DNA of 64,000 bases from Rhodococcus sp. B50 (GCF_013602415.1 NZ_WPAG02000002.1:4157480-4221479), one strand, 5' to 3'; counted from the first letter of the stretch, positions 1 to 9,391 are shown. The notes: generated by a model not told the origin, from the sequence alone. Numbers and translations are program-made.

Positions 1-23
1 ATCCGAGAAGAAGGGGGACTCGC

Positions 24-647
24 ATGGGAGCTGTGCGACGGACGATGGTGGCGACGGCAGTCGCGGCCACAGCTGCAGTAGGCGTATCGACAGGGCAGGC
101 AGCGGCGACTCCAGCAGTCGACACTGTGGTGAACGGCGTACTGTCCATCACCCCGCTGTGCCAGGGAACCATCGACGCACTCATTGTCGTGTGCACCGAG
201 CTCGAGAAGCTGACGCCGCACTTTCCGCTGATGCTCGACGTGAATCCGAGGGGTACGCATCTCGTCGTGCTCGGGGCCGGGCTCACCGAGGACGGCAAGA
301 TCAGACCGGTGCTCGAAGAACGTCTCGAAGCGGCTCTCCGTGCGGCGCATCGCTATCCGGAATCGCCGATCGTCGTCACCGGTGGCGTACCGCGCAATGG
401 CGTCACCGAAGCGCGGGCGATGAAGGACTGGCTTGTGGCACGAGGGATTCCGCCGGAACGCATCACCGAGGAATCGGAATCCAGTTCCACCGTCGAGAAT
501 GCACGCTTCACCAACGATGTCCTGCTCGAACGGCGAGCAACAGGAGCTGTGCTCGTGACGAACCGCGATCACCTCGAGCGCGCGATGATCAACTTCCGGC
601 AGGCGGTCGACGCACGCATTCCCGTCGCGGGCATTGTTGCAGCATGA
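24..647 (+). CDS. Secreted YdcF/ElyC (DUF218)-family protein
   Basis: The 207-residue product starts with a basic N-terminus and an Ala/Val-rich hydrophobic stretch to about residue 27, ending in AAA before TPA, which looks like a Sec signal peptide. The mature part has the DUF218 pattern: LVVLGAGL near residue 80, an IVVTGG strand near 117, a stretch rich in Ser and Thr before ENARF near 155, and VLVTNRDH near 177. Family members are linked to envelope and cofactor metabolism, but the reaction is unknown for most. A GA-rich Shine-Dalgarno (AAGGGGGAC) sits just upstream. The next gene is convergent, so this is probably a single-gene unit. The family call is firm; no function is assigned. Confidence 0.8.
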   Translation: MGAVRRTMVATAVAATAAVGVSTGQAAATPAVDTVVNGVLSITPLCQGTIDALIVVCTELEKLTPHFPLMLDVNPRGTHLVVLGAGLTEDGKIRPVLEERLEAALRAAHRYPESPIVVTGGVPRNGVTEARAMKDWLVARGIPPERITEESESSSTVENARFTNDVLLERRATGAVLVTNRDHLERAMINFRQAVDARIPVAGIVAA

Positions 648-659
648 GCGCCGTAAGTG

Positions 660-1172
660 TCAGCTCGATGTGTTCGCCTTCCGCGTGAGCGTCTGACTGA
701 TCTCCGAAACGTTCTTCGCCAGTTCGAAGTTGACCCACCCGGCCACTTCCCACAGGGGCGTGGGTTCGGGCATGAGGCCGATAATCGTCTTCTCGATGTC
801 GGCCGTTTCGAGAAGGGCGACCCATTCGGTGTGAACAGTCCGGATGCGGTCGGTCGAGCCGGACCAGTCGTACGCGTCCGGCCCGACCGCAGTTCCTCCA
901 GTGCAGACCGCGACGGTGTTCGTCCACCACCACTCGATATGCCAGAGCAGCCACGCGATCGTCGGCTCAGGAAGGACGTCGGCCGTCTCGTCCGGCCAGT
1001 CGGCGACGAGACGGCCGTCGGCACGTCGAACGCCTACGCAGTTCGGCGAGGGCTCCCAGTGCACAGCTGCCTCGTCGATCCGCGGCAGCACGTGTTGTTC
1101 TGTAAAGAGCCAGACCAGGTCGAGTTGTCTCAGCAGTGCGCGCGTAGCGAGGGCGGGGTCGTCCGAAGTCAT
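660..1172 (-). CDS. DinB-family protein
   Basis: The 170-residue protein has the four-helix DinB layout: an N-terminal helix with a His (TEQHVLPRI, near residue 27), a central LLWHIEWWW helix near 76-84 whose His is a usual metal ligand, and a C-terminal helix near 150. DinB-fold proteins include thiol-dependent transferases and isomerases, among them mycothiol-dependent maleylpyruvate isomerase in actinobacteria. The sequence alone does not say which reaction this one performs. It converges with the YdcF-type gene with a 12-base gap. No operon partner is visible. Confidence 0.75.
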   Translation of the reverse strand: MTSDDPALATRALLRQLDLVWLFTEQHVLPRIDEAAVHWEPSPNCVGVRRADGRLVADWPDETADVLPEPTIAWLLWHIEWWWTNTVAVCTGGTAVGPDAYDWSGSTDRIRTVHTEWVALLETADIEKTIIGLMPEPTPLWEVAGWVNFELAKNVSEISQTLTRKANTSS

Positions 1173-1310
1173 GTGTGAATGATCGGAGGATACCGACGCC
1201 AGAGCAAACAGGTTCGCGAAAGAGCCGATCAGTTCTGGAGCGACGGGATGGGCACAGGGGTGATTCCTGCGGATCGCATCGAAGTCCGCGGTGGAGAAGT
1301 TACGGGTGGA

Positions 1311-1745
1311 TCAGTCGGTGGTCCTCTTGCGTGGCCGGCCACGCCGCGCCGCCTTCTTGATCGGGGCTTTCGGTCGCGGAGCGGTTTGCGGCGGTTCGTC
1401 CTCCTCTTCTTCGTCTTCGTCTTCGTCTCGAACCGCCTCCTCGCCCTGGCCCTCGTCCCTCTCCTCGTCCTCCTCTTCGTCCGCCTCCTCATCCGAGTCC
1501 TCTTTCGAACTCTCGGAAGGGGAGTCGCTCCAACTGAATTCGATCTCGATCTCGACTTCGTCTCCGTCTACCTCGATCTCGAGTTCCCATCGGAGCCGGT
1601 CGGGGACGTCGACCGAAATCGAGCCTCCGTCCGAGTCCAGGTCCACTTCGGATCCCGTCGCCAAGGCGCGTCCGAGCGCAATCAGTCGCTCGGATACCTG
1701 TTTGCGGGAGAGTTGAGATTTCTGCTTGATTTCCAGCTTCGGCAC
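1311..1745 (-). CDS. amphi-Trp domain protein with acidic tail and basic GRPRKR end
   Basis: I chose the GTG at 1745 because AGGAG lies five bases upstream and the protein then begins PKLEIKQ, the usual start of this small domain; an ATG at 1775 would add ten residues without a good ribosome site. Residues 1 to about 75 form the amphi-Trp domain, ending in alternating charged and hydrophobic strands (WELEIEVDGDEVEIEIEF). About 45 residues of almost pure Glu/Asp follow, then Pro/Ala and a basic tail with GRPRKR, which resembles an AT-hook. The domain's biochemical role is not established. The acidic and basic tails make it look like a nucleic-acid-associated or chaperone-like protein, which is inference. 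Confidence 0.75.
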   Translation of the reverse strand: MPKLEIKQKSQLSRKQVSERLIALGRALATGSEVDLDSDGGSISVDVPDRLRWELEIEVDGDEVEIEIEFSWSDSPSESSKEDSDEEADEEEDEERDEGQGEEAVRDEDEDEEEEDEPPQTAPRPKAPIKKAARRGRPRKRTTD

Positions 1746-1894
1746 GTCGACTCCTGACCTCGGTGCAGTATCCATCTACGGTATCTGCCGCGATGTGGGT
1801 AGGTGTCGTGAACGAGGGTGTCTCGTGCGCCATGTGCCGAGCAAAACAATCACCATTGCTTGCTCCGAGAGCGGTGACATGTGACGCTGATCAT

Positions 1895-3673
1895 ATGGTG
1901 GAGTCGTCCGAGCTTCCCGACGATCTGTGCGCCGGAGGCGATGCCCTCGACGATCGCGTGAACAATCCCGTGCGTATCGGCAACTGCTCCGGCTTCTACG
2001 GCGATCGTCTGTCGGCGATGCGCGAGATGCTCGACGGCGGTGAGCTGGACTATGTGACCGGCGACTACCTCGCCGAGCTGACGATGCTCATCCTCGGTCG
2101 TGACCGTCTGAAGGATCCGGGTCTCGGCTACGCCAAGACGTTCCTGCGGCAGGCCGAGGATTGCATGGGGCTCGCCCTCGACAAAGGGGTGCGGATCGTC
2201 GCGAACGCCGGTGGTCTCAATCCCGCCGGTCTGGCCGCGGCACTGCGTGCGGTTGCGGATCGGCTCGGTCTGTCACCGCGCATCGCCCACGTCGAAGGCG
2301 ACGATCTCCTCGCTCGCATCGACGAGTTCGGTTTCGCCGCCGACCCGCGCCCGCTCACCGCCAACGCATATCTCGGTGCGTGGGGCATCGCTCGGTGTCT
2401 CGAGGCCGGAGCCGACATCGTCGTGACCGGGCGCGTCACCGACGCTTCCGTGATCGTCGGTCCCGCCGCCGCCCACTTCGGCTGGGCGCACGACAACTTC
2501 GATGCACTCGCCGGTGCGGTCGTCGCCGGGCACGTCATCGAATGCGGCACCCAGGCGACCGGCGGAAATTACGCGTTCTTCACCGAACTCGACGATCTCG
2601 TCCGCCCCGGATTCCCCATCGCCGAGATCGAGGCCGATGGAGCGGCCACGATCACCAAGCACCCGGGCACCGAAGGAGCCGTGACCGTCGGCACTGTGAC
2701 CGCGCAACTGCTGTACGAGGTAGCGGGCGGACGGTACGCGAACCCCGATGTCACCGCGCGCATCGACACCGCCCGGCTGAGCCTGCACACACCCGATCGT
2801 GTCCGTATCACCGGGGTGAAAGGCGAACCGCCCCCACCGACGCTGAAGGTGTGCCTCAACGCGCTCGCCGGGTTCTACAACGAGGTCGTCTTCGTTCTGA
2901 CCGGATTGGACATCGACGCGAAGGCGCACTTGGTGCGATCGCAGATGGAATCGAACCTGTCGAGACGACCTGCCGAACTCGAGTGGACCCTCGCTCGCAC
3001 CGACCATGCGGATGCCGACTCAGAGGAAACTGCGAGTGCGCTGCTGCGATGCACTGCACGCGATCCCGATCCCCACGTCGTCGGACGCGCATTCACCTCC
3101 ACGGCGATCGAATTCGCCCTCGCCGGATATCCCGGTTTCTTCGTGACCGCCCCGCCCGGCCCGGGCGCAGCCTACGGTGTCTACACGGCCGAGTATGTCG
3201 AGGCGGCACGAGTGCCGCACGTGGCGGTGTTGCCCGACGGCACCCGTCTCGACATCCCTGCCGCGGACCACATCCGTGTCCTCGAGCCGCTGCCCGACCC
3301 GAGTGTGCCCGCGCCGCTGCCACCCGGACCGACTCGCCGAGTTCCACTCGGCACGCTCGCAGGTGCCCGCAGCGGCGACAAGGGCGGTGATGCCAACATC
3401 GGCGTGTGGGTTCGATCCGATGACGAATGGCGTTGGCTCGCACATTGTCTCACTGTCGAAGCTGTGAAGGATTTACTCCCCGAGATCGAGTCCCTGTCCG
3501 TGACGCGGCATCTGCTCCCGAACCTGAGGGCCGTGAACTTCGTGATCGAGGGCATCCTCGGCCGTGGCGTCGCTTCCCGCGCTCGCTTCGACCCGCAGGC
3601 CAAGGGTCTCGGCGAATGGTTGCGAGCCCGATACATCGACATTCCCACCGTCCTGCTGGAGAAGCACACGTGA
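1895..3673 (+). CDS. atuA: AtuA-family protein (acyclic terpene utilisation)
   Basis: The 592-residue product matches the AtuA layout: an N-terminal domain from about residue 23 (RIGNCSGFYGDR) with glycine-rich segments such as NAGGLNPAGL, and a small C-terminal domain starting near GARSGDKGGDANIGVW, about residue 492. AtuA is required for citronellol and geraniol use in Pseudomonas, but its exact reaction is unsettled. An ATG at 1763 is open but would overlap the divergent amphi-Trp gene, so I chose the ATG at 1895; a GTG at 1898 is also possible. The stop overlaps the carboxylase beta start by GTGA, so the gene heads a coupled operon. The substrate could be a terpenoid or another branched acyl-CoA. 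Confidence 0.85.
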   Translation: MVESSELPDDLCAGGDALDDRVNNPVRIGNCSGFYGDRLSAMREMLDGGELDYVTGDYLAELTMLILGRDRLKDPGLGYAKTFLRQAEDCMGLALDKGVRIVANAGGLNPAGLAAALRAVADRLGLSPRIAHVEGDDLLARIDEFGFAADPRPLTANAYLGAWGIARCLEAGADIVVTGRVTDASVIVGPAAAHFGWAHDNFDALAGAVVAGHVIECGTQATGGNYAFFTELDDLVRPGFPIAEIEADGAATITKHPGTEGAVTVGTVTAQLLYEVAGGRYANPDVTARIDTARLSLHTPDRVRITGVKGEPPPPTLKVCLNALAGFYNEVVFVLTGLDIDAKAHLVRSQMESNLSRRPAELEWTLARTDHADADSEETASALLRCTARDPDPHVVGRAFTSTAIEFALAGYPGFFVTAPPGPGAAYGVYTAEYVEAARVPHVAVLPDGTRLDIPAADHIRVLEPLPDPSVPAPLPPGPTRRVPLGTLAGARSGDKGGDANIGVWVRSDDEWRWLAHCLTVEAVKDLLPEIESLSVTRHLLPNLRAVNFVIEGILGRGVASRARFDPQAKGLGEWLRARYIDIPTVLLEKHT

Positions 3674-5268
3674 GCACATTGATCTCGACCCTCGATCCCG
3701 GCTCCACCGAATACGGCGCGGCTGCCGAGACGATGCGTGCTCGCCTGGCCGAACTCGACATCGAACACAGCAAGGCCCTCGCCGGCGGGGGAGAGAAGTA
3801 CGTCCGGCGACACCACGACCGAGGCAAGTTGCTTGCGCGGGAGCGGATCGAACTGCTCCTCGACCCCGACTCGCCGTTCCTCGAGCTGTCACCGCTCGCG
3901 GCCTGGGGCACCGACTTTCCCGTCGGTGGCAGCGTCGTCACGGGTATCGGCGTGGTCGAGGGCGTCGAATGTGTCGTCGTGGCCACCGACCCCACCGTGC
4001 GCGGCGGGACCAGTAATCCGTGGACGCTCCGCAAGACATTGCGTGCCGACGACATCGCCCTGCAGAACCGGATGCCACTGATCTCCCTCGTTGAATCCGG
4101 CGGCGCGGATCTGCCCACCCAGAAGGAGGTGTTCATCCCCGGCGGTCGGCTCTTCCGTGATCTGACCCGGTTGTCGGCGGGAGGTATCCCCACCATCGCG
4201 CTGGTGTTCGGCAATTCGACCGCCGGGGGCGCGTACATCCCCGGTATGTCCGATCACGTGGTGATGATCGAGAAACGGTCGAAAGTGTTCCTCGCCGGTC
4301 CGCCACTGGTGAAGATGGCCACCGGTGAGGAATCCGATGACGAGTCACTCGGCGGTGCCGAGATGCACGCGCGTATCTCGGGTCTGGCCGATCATTTCGC
4401 CGTCGACGAACAGGACGCGGTGCGCATCGGGCGCAGTATCGTGCGGCGTCTCAACCACCGCAAGGCCGGTCCGGCGCCCCGGACCGAGGTACGCGAACCC
4501 CGGTACGACTCCGAAGAGCTGCTCGGGATCGTCCCCGAGGACCTTCGGCAGCCCTTCGATCCACGAGAAGTCATCGCCCGCATCGTCGACGATTCCGACT
4601 TCGACGAGTTCAAACCGCTCTATGGGTCGTCGCTCGCGACCGGTTGGGCACAGGTGCACGGCTATCCGATCGGGATTCTCGCCAACGCGCGTGGCGTGCT
4701 GTTCAACGAGGAATCGCAGAAAGCAGCGCAGTTCATCCAACTCGCCAACCGTGCAGACACCCCACTGCTGTTCCTGCACAACACCACCGGGTACATGGTG
4801 GGTCGGGAGTACGAGGAACGCGGCATGATCAAACATGGGGCGATGATGATCAACGCGGTTGCCAACTCGACGGTGCCGCACATCTCCGTTCTCCTCGGTG
4901 CGTCCTACGGTGCCGGTCACTACGGCATGTGCGGACGTGCCTTCGAGCCGCGTTTCCTGTTCGCGTGGCCCAGCGCCAAATCCGCAGTCATGGGCGGTGC
5001 CCAACTGGCCGGGGTCATTTCCCTCGTCGGGCGCGCGGCCGCGCAGGCGCGTGGCCAGGCCTTCGACGAAGCCGCCGACGAAGCGATGCGCGCGGCCGTG
5101 GAGAACCAGATCGAAGCCGAATCACTTCCGATGTTCCTGTCCGGTCGTCTCTACGACGACGGCATCATCGACCCCCGCGATACCCGCACCGTGCTGGGAC
5201 TGTGTCTGTCGGCTGTTGCCACCGCCCCGATCAGCGGCGCCGAATCCTTCGGCGTCTTCCGGATGTGA
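3670..5268 (+). CDS. Acyl-CoA carboxylase beta subunit (geranyl/methylcrotonyl-CoA type)
   Basis: The 532-residue carboxyltransferase subunit starts at a GTG that overlaps the AtuA stop. It has the N-terminal biotin-binding lobe (HHDRGKLLARERIE, PLISLVESGGADLP) and the C-terminal acyl-CoA lobe (FLHNTTGYMVG, LGASYGAGHYGMCGRAFEPRF). Length and motifs fit the methylcrotonyl/geranyl-CoA carboxylase branch rather than propionyl-CoA carboxylase. It should transfer the carboxyl group from biotin on the alpha subunit, encoded 7 bases downstream, to a beta-methyl enoyl-CoA. AtuA favours geranyl-CoA, and 3-methylcrotonyl-CoA from leucine is the main alternative. No HMG-CoA lyase gene is in the cluster. 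Confidence 0.9.
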   Translation: MSTLISTLDPGSTEYGAAAETMRARLAELDIEHSKALAGGGEKYVRRHHDRGKLLARERIELLLDPDSPFLELSPLAAWGTDFPVGGSVVTGIGVVEGVECVVVATDPTVRGGTSNPWTLRKTLRADDIALQNRMPLISLVESGGADLPTQKEVFIPGGRLFRDLTRLSAGGIPTIALVFGNSTAGGAYIPGMSDHVVMIEKRSKVFLAGPPLVKMATGEESDDESLGGAEMHARISGLADHFAVDEQDAVRIGRSIVRRLNHRKAGPAPRTEVREPRYDSEELLGIVPEDLRQPFDPREVIARIVDDSDFDEFKPLYGSSLATGWAQVHGYPIGILANARGVLFNEESQKAAQFIQLANRADTPLLFLHNTTGYMVGREYEERGMIKHGAMMINAVANSTVPHISVLLGASYGAGHYGMCGRAFEPRFLFAWPSAKSAVMGGAQLAGVISLVGRAAAQARGQAFDEAADEAMRAAVENQIEAESLPMFLSGRLYDDGIIDPRDTRTVLGLCLSAVATAPISGAESFGVFRM

Positions 5269-5275
5269 GGTTCCC

Positions 5276-7288
5276 GTGACCGAATCGATCATCACCACGG
5301 TGCTCGTGGCGAATCGCGGGGAGATCGCCCGTCGCGTGTTCGCCTCGTGCCGTCGGGCCGGACTCGGCGCGATTGCCGTGTTCTCCGACGCCGACGCGAA
5401 CAGTCCACACGTCAGCGACGCCGATGCCGCCGTGCGACTGCCGGGCGTCACTCCCGCCGAGACCTACCTCGACGGGAAGAAGATCGTCGCTGCTGCGCTG
5501 GCGGCGGGTGCCGACGCGGTTCATCCGGGTTACGGATTCTTGTCCGAGAACGCCGGATTCGCACGTGCGGTGCTCGAGGCGGGGTTGATCTGGATCGGAC
5601 CGCGCCCGGAGTCGATCGAACGGATGGGCTCGAAGGTCGAAGCCAAGAAGATCATGGCCGACGCCGGTGTCCCCGTTCTCGCCGAACTCGACCCCGCCGA
5701 CATCACCGACGCCGATCTGCCGGTGCTCGTCAAGGCCTCCGCAGGTGGCGGAGGGCGTGGAATGCGGGTGGTGCGCACGCTCGCCGACCTGCCGGGGCAA
5801 CTCGACGCGGCCCGCCGGGAGGCGGCGTCGGCGTTCGGGGACCCGGCGGTCTTCTGCGAGCGTTACCTCGAGAACGGACGACATGTCGAGGTCCAGGTCC
5901 TCGCGGACCGGCACGGCACGGTGTGGGCGGTGGGCGAACGTGAATGCTCGATCCAACGACGCCACCAGAAGGTGATCGAGGAAGCGCCCTCGCCGCTCGT
6001 CGATGCGATCGAGGGGATGCGCGGGCGCCTGTTCGATGCCGCTCACCGCGCCGCGCAGGCCATCGGTTACGAGGGCGCCGGCACCGTCGAGTTCCTCGCG
6101 GAGGGCTCCGGGCAGTTCCACTTCCTGGAGATGAACACGCGCCTGCAGGTCGAACATCCCGTCACCGAATGCACGACCGGGCTCGATCTCGTCGACCACC
6201 AGTTCCGCATCGCCGATGGTGACCGTCTCGATCCCGCACCACCACCGGTGCACGGTCATTCCGTGGAGGTGAGGCTCTACGCCGAGGACCCGGCCCGGGA
6301 CTGGCGACCGCAGTCCGGCACCCTGCACCGTTTCGCGCTGCCGCAGGAGGCACGTGAGTTCGACGTGCTCCGGCAGACCGGTGTGCGCGTCGATTCCGGT
6401 GTCGTCGCGGGAACGGAGGTGGGGGTCCACTACGACGCGATGCTCGCCAAGGTCATCTCCTACGCGCCGACCCGCGACCGTGCGGTGCGTCTGCTGGCGT
6501 CGACATTGGCACGCACCGAGATCCACGGCATCGTCACGAACCGCGATCTCCTCGTCGCGGTGCTGAGACATCCCGCCTTCCGTGCGGGAGAGACCGACAC
6601 CGCCTTCTTCGACACCCACGGACTCGCGGAACTGTCGGCCCCGCTCGCCTCCGCGCACGCGGAAGCGGTGTCCGCGATCGCAGCCGCTCTGGCGGAGTCG
6701 GCCGACAACCGCGCTGCTGCCACGGTGAATACCGGCCTGCCCTCGGGGTGGCGGAATCTGTCCTCACAGCTGCAGCTCAAACGATTCACAGGCGTTCACG
6801 GCGACCACGAGGTGCGCTACCGGATCACGCGCGACGGTGCACACGTCGACGGCCGTGACGACCTCCGTGTCGTCGGGTTCGCACCGGATCGGGTGGCCCT
6901 CGACATCGAGGGCGTCCGCCGGCATTTCGGGGTGGCGCGGTACGGCGACGCGGTGCACGTCGACTCGTCGCTCGGACCGGTGCGTCTGATCGCTGTACCG
7001 CGCTTCGTCGACCCCACCGCGCGGATCGCCGCCGGATCTCTGCTCGCGCCCATGCCGGGATCGGTGATCCGGCTCGGCGCTGCCGTCGGCGATGCGGTGG
7101 AAGCCGGCCATCCGCTCGTGTGGCTCGACGCGATGAAGATGGAGCACACCGTCACCGCACCCACCGCCGGCACCCTCACGACGCTCGCGGTCGACGTCGG
7201 AGATCAGGTCGCCATCGGCGCCGTCCTCGCCGTCGTCACGCCGCACCACGATGCCGCACCACTGGAGAGCATGGAAGGCAGAGCATGA
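5276..7288 (+). CDS. Acyl-CoA carboxylase alpha subunit (biotin carboxylase plus biotin carrier)
   Basis: The 670-residue protein starts at GTG 5276, right after the beta gene. It contains a biotin carboxylase N-domain (VLVANRGEIARRV), an ATP-grasp domain with glycine-rich loop KASAGGGGRGM and the catalytic-site run EMNTRLQVEHPVTE, the C-domain, a linker, and a C-terminal biotinyl domain. The AMKM motif carries the biotin lysine near residue 621. It carboxylates its own biotin using ATP and bicarbonate and passes the group to the beta subunit. Its stop overlaps the dehydrogenase start by ATGA. This is a complete subunit with no missing key motif. Confidence 0.92.
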   Translation: MTESIITTVLVANRGEIARRVFASCRRAGLGAIAVFSDADANSPHVSDADAAVRLPGVTPAETYLDGKKIVAAALAAGADAVHPGYGFLSENAGFARAVLEAGLIWIGPRPESIERMGSKVEAKKIMADAGVPVLAELDPADITDADLPVLVKASAGGGGRGMRVVRTLADLPGQLDAARREAASAFGDPAVFCERYLENGRHVEVQVLADRHGTVWAVGERECSIQRRHQKVIEEAPSPLVDAIEGMRGRLFDAAHRAAQAIGYEGAGTVEFLAEGSGQFHFLEMNTRLQVEHPVTECTTGLDLVDHQFRIADGDRLDPAPPPVHGHSVEVRLYAEDPARDWRPQSGTLHRFALPQEAREFDVLRQTGVRVDSGVVAGTEVGVHYDAMLAKVISYAPTRDRAVRLLASTLARTEIHGIVTNRDLLVAVLRHPAFRAGETDTAFFDTHGLAELSAPLASAHAEAVSAIAAALAESADNRAAATVNTGLPSGWRNLSSQLQLKRFTGVHGDHEVRYRITRDGAHVDGRDDLRVVGFAPDRVALDIEGVRRHFGVARYGDAVHVDSSLGPVRLIAVPRFVDPTARIAAGSLLAPMPGSVIRLGAAVGDAVEAGHPLVWLDAMKMEHTVTAPTAGTLTTLAVDVGDQVAIGAVLAVVTPHHDAAPLESMEGRA

Positions 7289-8445
7289 GCATCATCGAAT
7301 CGGACGAACGCACCCTATTGAGGGACTCGGTGTCCGCCCTGGCGACGCGCTACGGCTATGTCGACTACGTTCTGCCGAAGGCTCGCCGGAACGAGCCGCT
7401 CACCGAACTGTGGAGCGCGGCCGCGGACGCCGGATTCCTCGGTGTGAACATCCCCGAGGAGTACGGCGGTGGGGGCGCGGGCATCTACGAACTGGCCCTC
7501 GTCCAGGAGGAACTCGCCGCACAGGGATGCGGATTGCTGCTCGTCGTCGTATCCCCGGCGATCTGCGGCACGATCATCGCCAAGTACGGCACGGATGCGC
7601 AGAAGCAGCAGTGGCTGCCCGGGCTCGCCGCGGGCACGAAGATCATGGCCTTCGCCATCACCGAACCCGGCGCGGGATCGAACTCGCACAACATCACCAC
7701 CCTCGCGCGGCGTGACGGCGACGACTGGATTCTGACCGGCAGCAAGGTGTACATCTCCGGAGTCGACCAGGCCGACGCAGTTCTCGTCGTCGCCCGCACC
7801 GAGGACGCCCGTAGCGGGAAACTGCGACCCGCGCTGTTCATCGTCCCCGTGGACGCGCGCGGCTTCGCCAAGACCCCGATGGACATGGACATCATCGAGC
7901 CCGATCGCCAGTTCACGCTGTTCCTCGACGAGGTGCGTGTGCCCTCCGATGCGCTCGTCGGGGACCCCGATGCCGCGCTGATGCAACTGTTCGCCGGGCT
8001 GAATCCCGAACGCATCCTCGGTGCTGCGATGGCCGTGGGCATGGGACGGTACGCACTGTCCGCCGCCACCCGGTACGCCCGTGAGCGCACCGTGTGGAAG
8101 GAACCGATCGGAACCCACCAAGGCATCGCGCATCCACTCGCGCAACGCAAGATCGAGCTCGAGCTCGCCAAACTGATGATGCAGAAGGCCGCGGTGCTCT
8201 ACGACAGCGGCGACGACCTCGGTGCCGCCGAAGCTGCGAACATGGCCAAGTACGCCGCGGCGGAAGCCGCCATCGCCAGTCTCGATCAGGCGATCCAGAC
8301 CCACGGCGGAGCCGGGCTCACCAACGAGTACGGCCTGGCCGCGATGCTGGGTGCCGCACGCATCGCCCGGGTGGCCCCCGTCAGTCGCGAGATGATCCTC
8401 AACTTCGTCGCACAACACTCGCTCGGTCTGCCCCGGTCGTACTGA
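7285..8445 (+). CDS. Acyl-CoA dehydrogenase, isovaleryl/citronellyl-CoA type
   Basis: This 386-residue FAD enzyme has the acyl-CoA dehydrogenase order: N-terminal helices, a middle domain with AITEPGAGSNS near 124-134, and a C-terminal helical domain with THGGAGLTNEYGLA. The usual YEGT glutamate near the C-terminus is absent (the place reads RVAPVSREM). Instead a Glu lies in GLNPERIL at residue 242, where isovaleryl-CoA dehydrogenase carries its catalytic base. That suggests a beta-branched substrate such as citronellyl-CoA or isovaleryl-CoA, which the carboxylase would then act on. Its ATG overlaps the stop of the alpha subunit gene. Confidence 0.9.
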   Translation: MSIIESDERTLLRDSVSALATRYGYVDYVLPKARRNEPLTELWSAAADAGFLGVNIPEEYGGGGAGIYELALVQEELAAQGCGLLLVVVSPAICGTIIAKYGTDAQKQQWLPGLAAGTKIMAFAITEPGAGSNSHNITTLARRDGDDWILTGSKVYISGVDQADAVLVVARTEDARSGKLRPALFIVPVDARGFAKTPMDMDIIEPDRQFTLFLDEVRVPSDALVGDPDAALMQLFAGLNPERILGAAMAVGMGRYALSAATRYARERTVWKEPIGTHQGIAHPLAQRKIELELAKLMMQKAAVLYDSGDDLGAAEAANMAKYAAAEAAIASLDQAIQTHGGAGLTNEYGLAAMLGAARIARVAPVSREMILNFVAQHSLGLPRSY

Positions 8446-8473
8446 CGACCGCCACAACATCGGAGGAGTGGTC

Positions 8474-9253
8474 ATGACCGAACCGAATCCTGTGGTGGTG
8501 CGCTACGCCGTCGACCACGGTGCCGTGACACTGACCCTCGACTCACCACACAACCGCAACGCCTTGTCCGTCCCGTTGCTGACACAACTGAGCCGCGGAC
8601 TCGACAATGCAGCCGCCGACCCCGATGTCCGCGCGGTCGTCCTCACCCACACCGGTGGAACCTTCTGTGCTGGAGCAGATCTGAGTGGGTCCTCCGGATC
8701 TGCGCAGGAGACGGCTGCCGCCCGCACCCGCGACATGACCGCGTTGCTCCGGCAGATTCTGGAACTACCCAAACCGGTCCTCGCTCGCATCGACGGGCAC
8801 GTCCGCGCCGGCGGTATGGGTCTGATCGGGGCCTGCGATATCGTCGTCGCCGGCCCCGGATCGACGTTCGCGCTCACCGAGGCACGGCTCGGTCTGGCCG
8901 CCTCGATCATCTCCTTGACCGTGCTTCCGCGATTGTCCTCGCGCGCGGCCGCACGGTACTTCTTGACCGGCGAGCGGTTCGGTCCGGAGGTGGCGTGCTC
9001 CGAGGGGCTCGTCACCGTTTCGACGGGGGATACCGGAGCTGCCATCGCGGATCTGCTCGCGGAGATCCGTGCATGCTCACCGCAGGGCCTGGCCGAATCG
9101 AAACGTCTCGTCACAGAGCGGATCCTCACGGATTTCGATCGTTACGGAGACGACCTGGCAGCGCGTTCGGCCCGGATGTTCGGTTCCGAGGAGGCGATGG
9201 AAGGGATGACGGCGTTCCTGCAGAAGCGGTCCCCGTGGTGGGCCGACCGGTGA
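8474..9253 (+). CDS. Enoyl-CoA hydratase/isomerase family protein
   Basis: The 259-residue crotonase-fold protein has HNRNALSVPLL near residue 29, the oxyanion-hole pattern FCAGADLSG near 66-74 and RAGGMGLIGACD near 115. I chose the ATG at 8474 because GGAGGA precedes it at 8462; an in-frame GTG at 8468 is also open. As the last gene of the AtuA/carboxylase operon it probably hydrates the carboxylated enoyl-CoA (isohexenylglutaconyl-CoA or 3-methylglutaconyl-CoA). It lies 28 bases after the dehydrogenase gene and no further catabolic gene follows on this strand. Confidence 0.88.
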   Translation: MTEPNPVVVRYAVDHGAVTLTLDSPHNRNALSVPLLTQLSRGLDNAAADPDVRAVVLTHTGGTFCAGADLSGSSGSAQETAAARTRDMTALLRQILELPKPVLARIDGHVRAGGMGLIGACDIVVAGPGSTFALTEARLGLAASIISLTVLPRLSSRAAARYFLTGERFGPEVACSEGLVTVSTGDTGAAIADLLAEIRACSPQGLAESKRLVTERILTDFDRYGDDLAARSARMFGSEEAMEGMTAFLQKRSPWWADR

Positions 9254-9391
9254 CAGCGCATCACGCAAGAAGCCTAGGAACGTTGACAACCGCGGTGGTG
9301 TCGACGTCCGTTTCGGCTCATAGCGCCGTGGGAACCCAGCGGATCAGCACGCTGTCGTTCCTGTGGAGCGGCAGCCCTGTGAAGGAGGACG

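Noticed and set aside
660-1172. DinB-family protein as the maleylacetoacetate isomerase
   Set aside because: The fold includes a mycothiol-dependent maleylpyruvate isomerase, but this gene is 41 kb from hmgA and nothing links it to that pathway. I kept only the family call.
3427-3669. Upstream extension of the carboxylase beta gene
   Set aside because: The extra 81 codons lie inside the AtuA gene and have no carboxylase sequence. The GTG overlapping the AtuA stop is the natural start.
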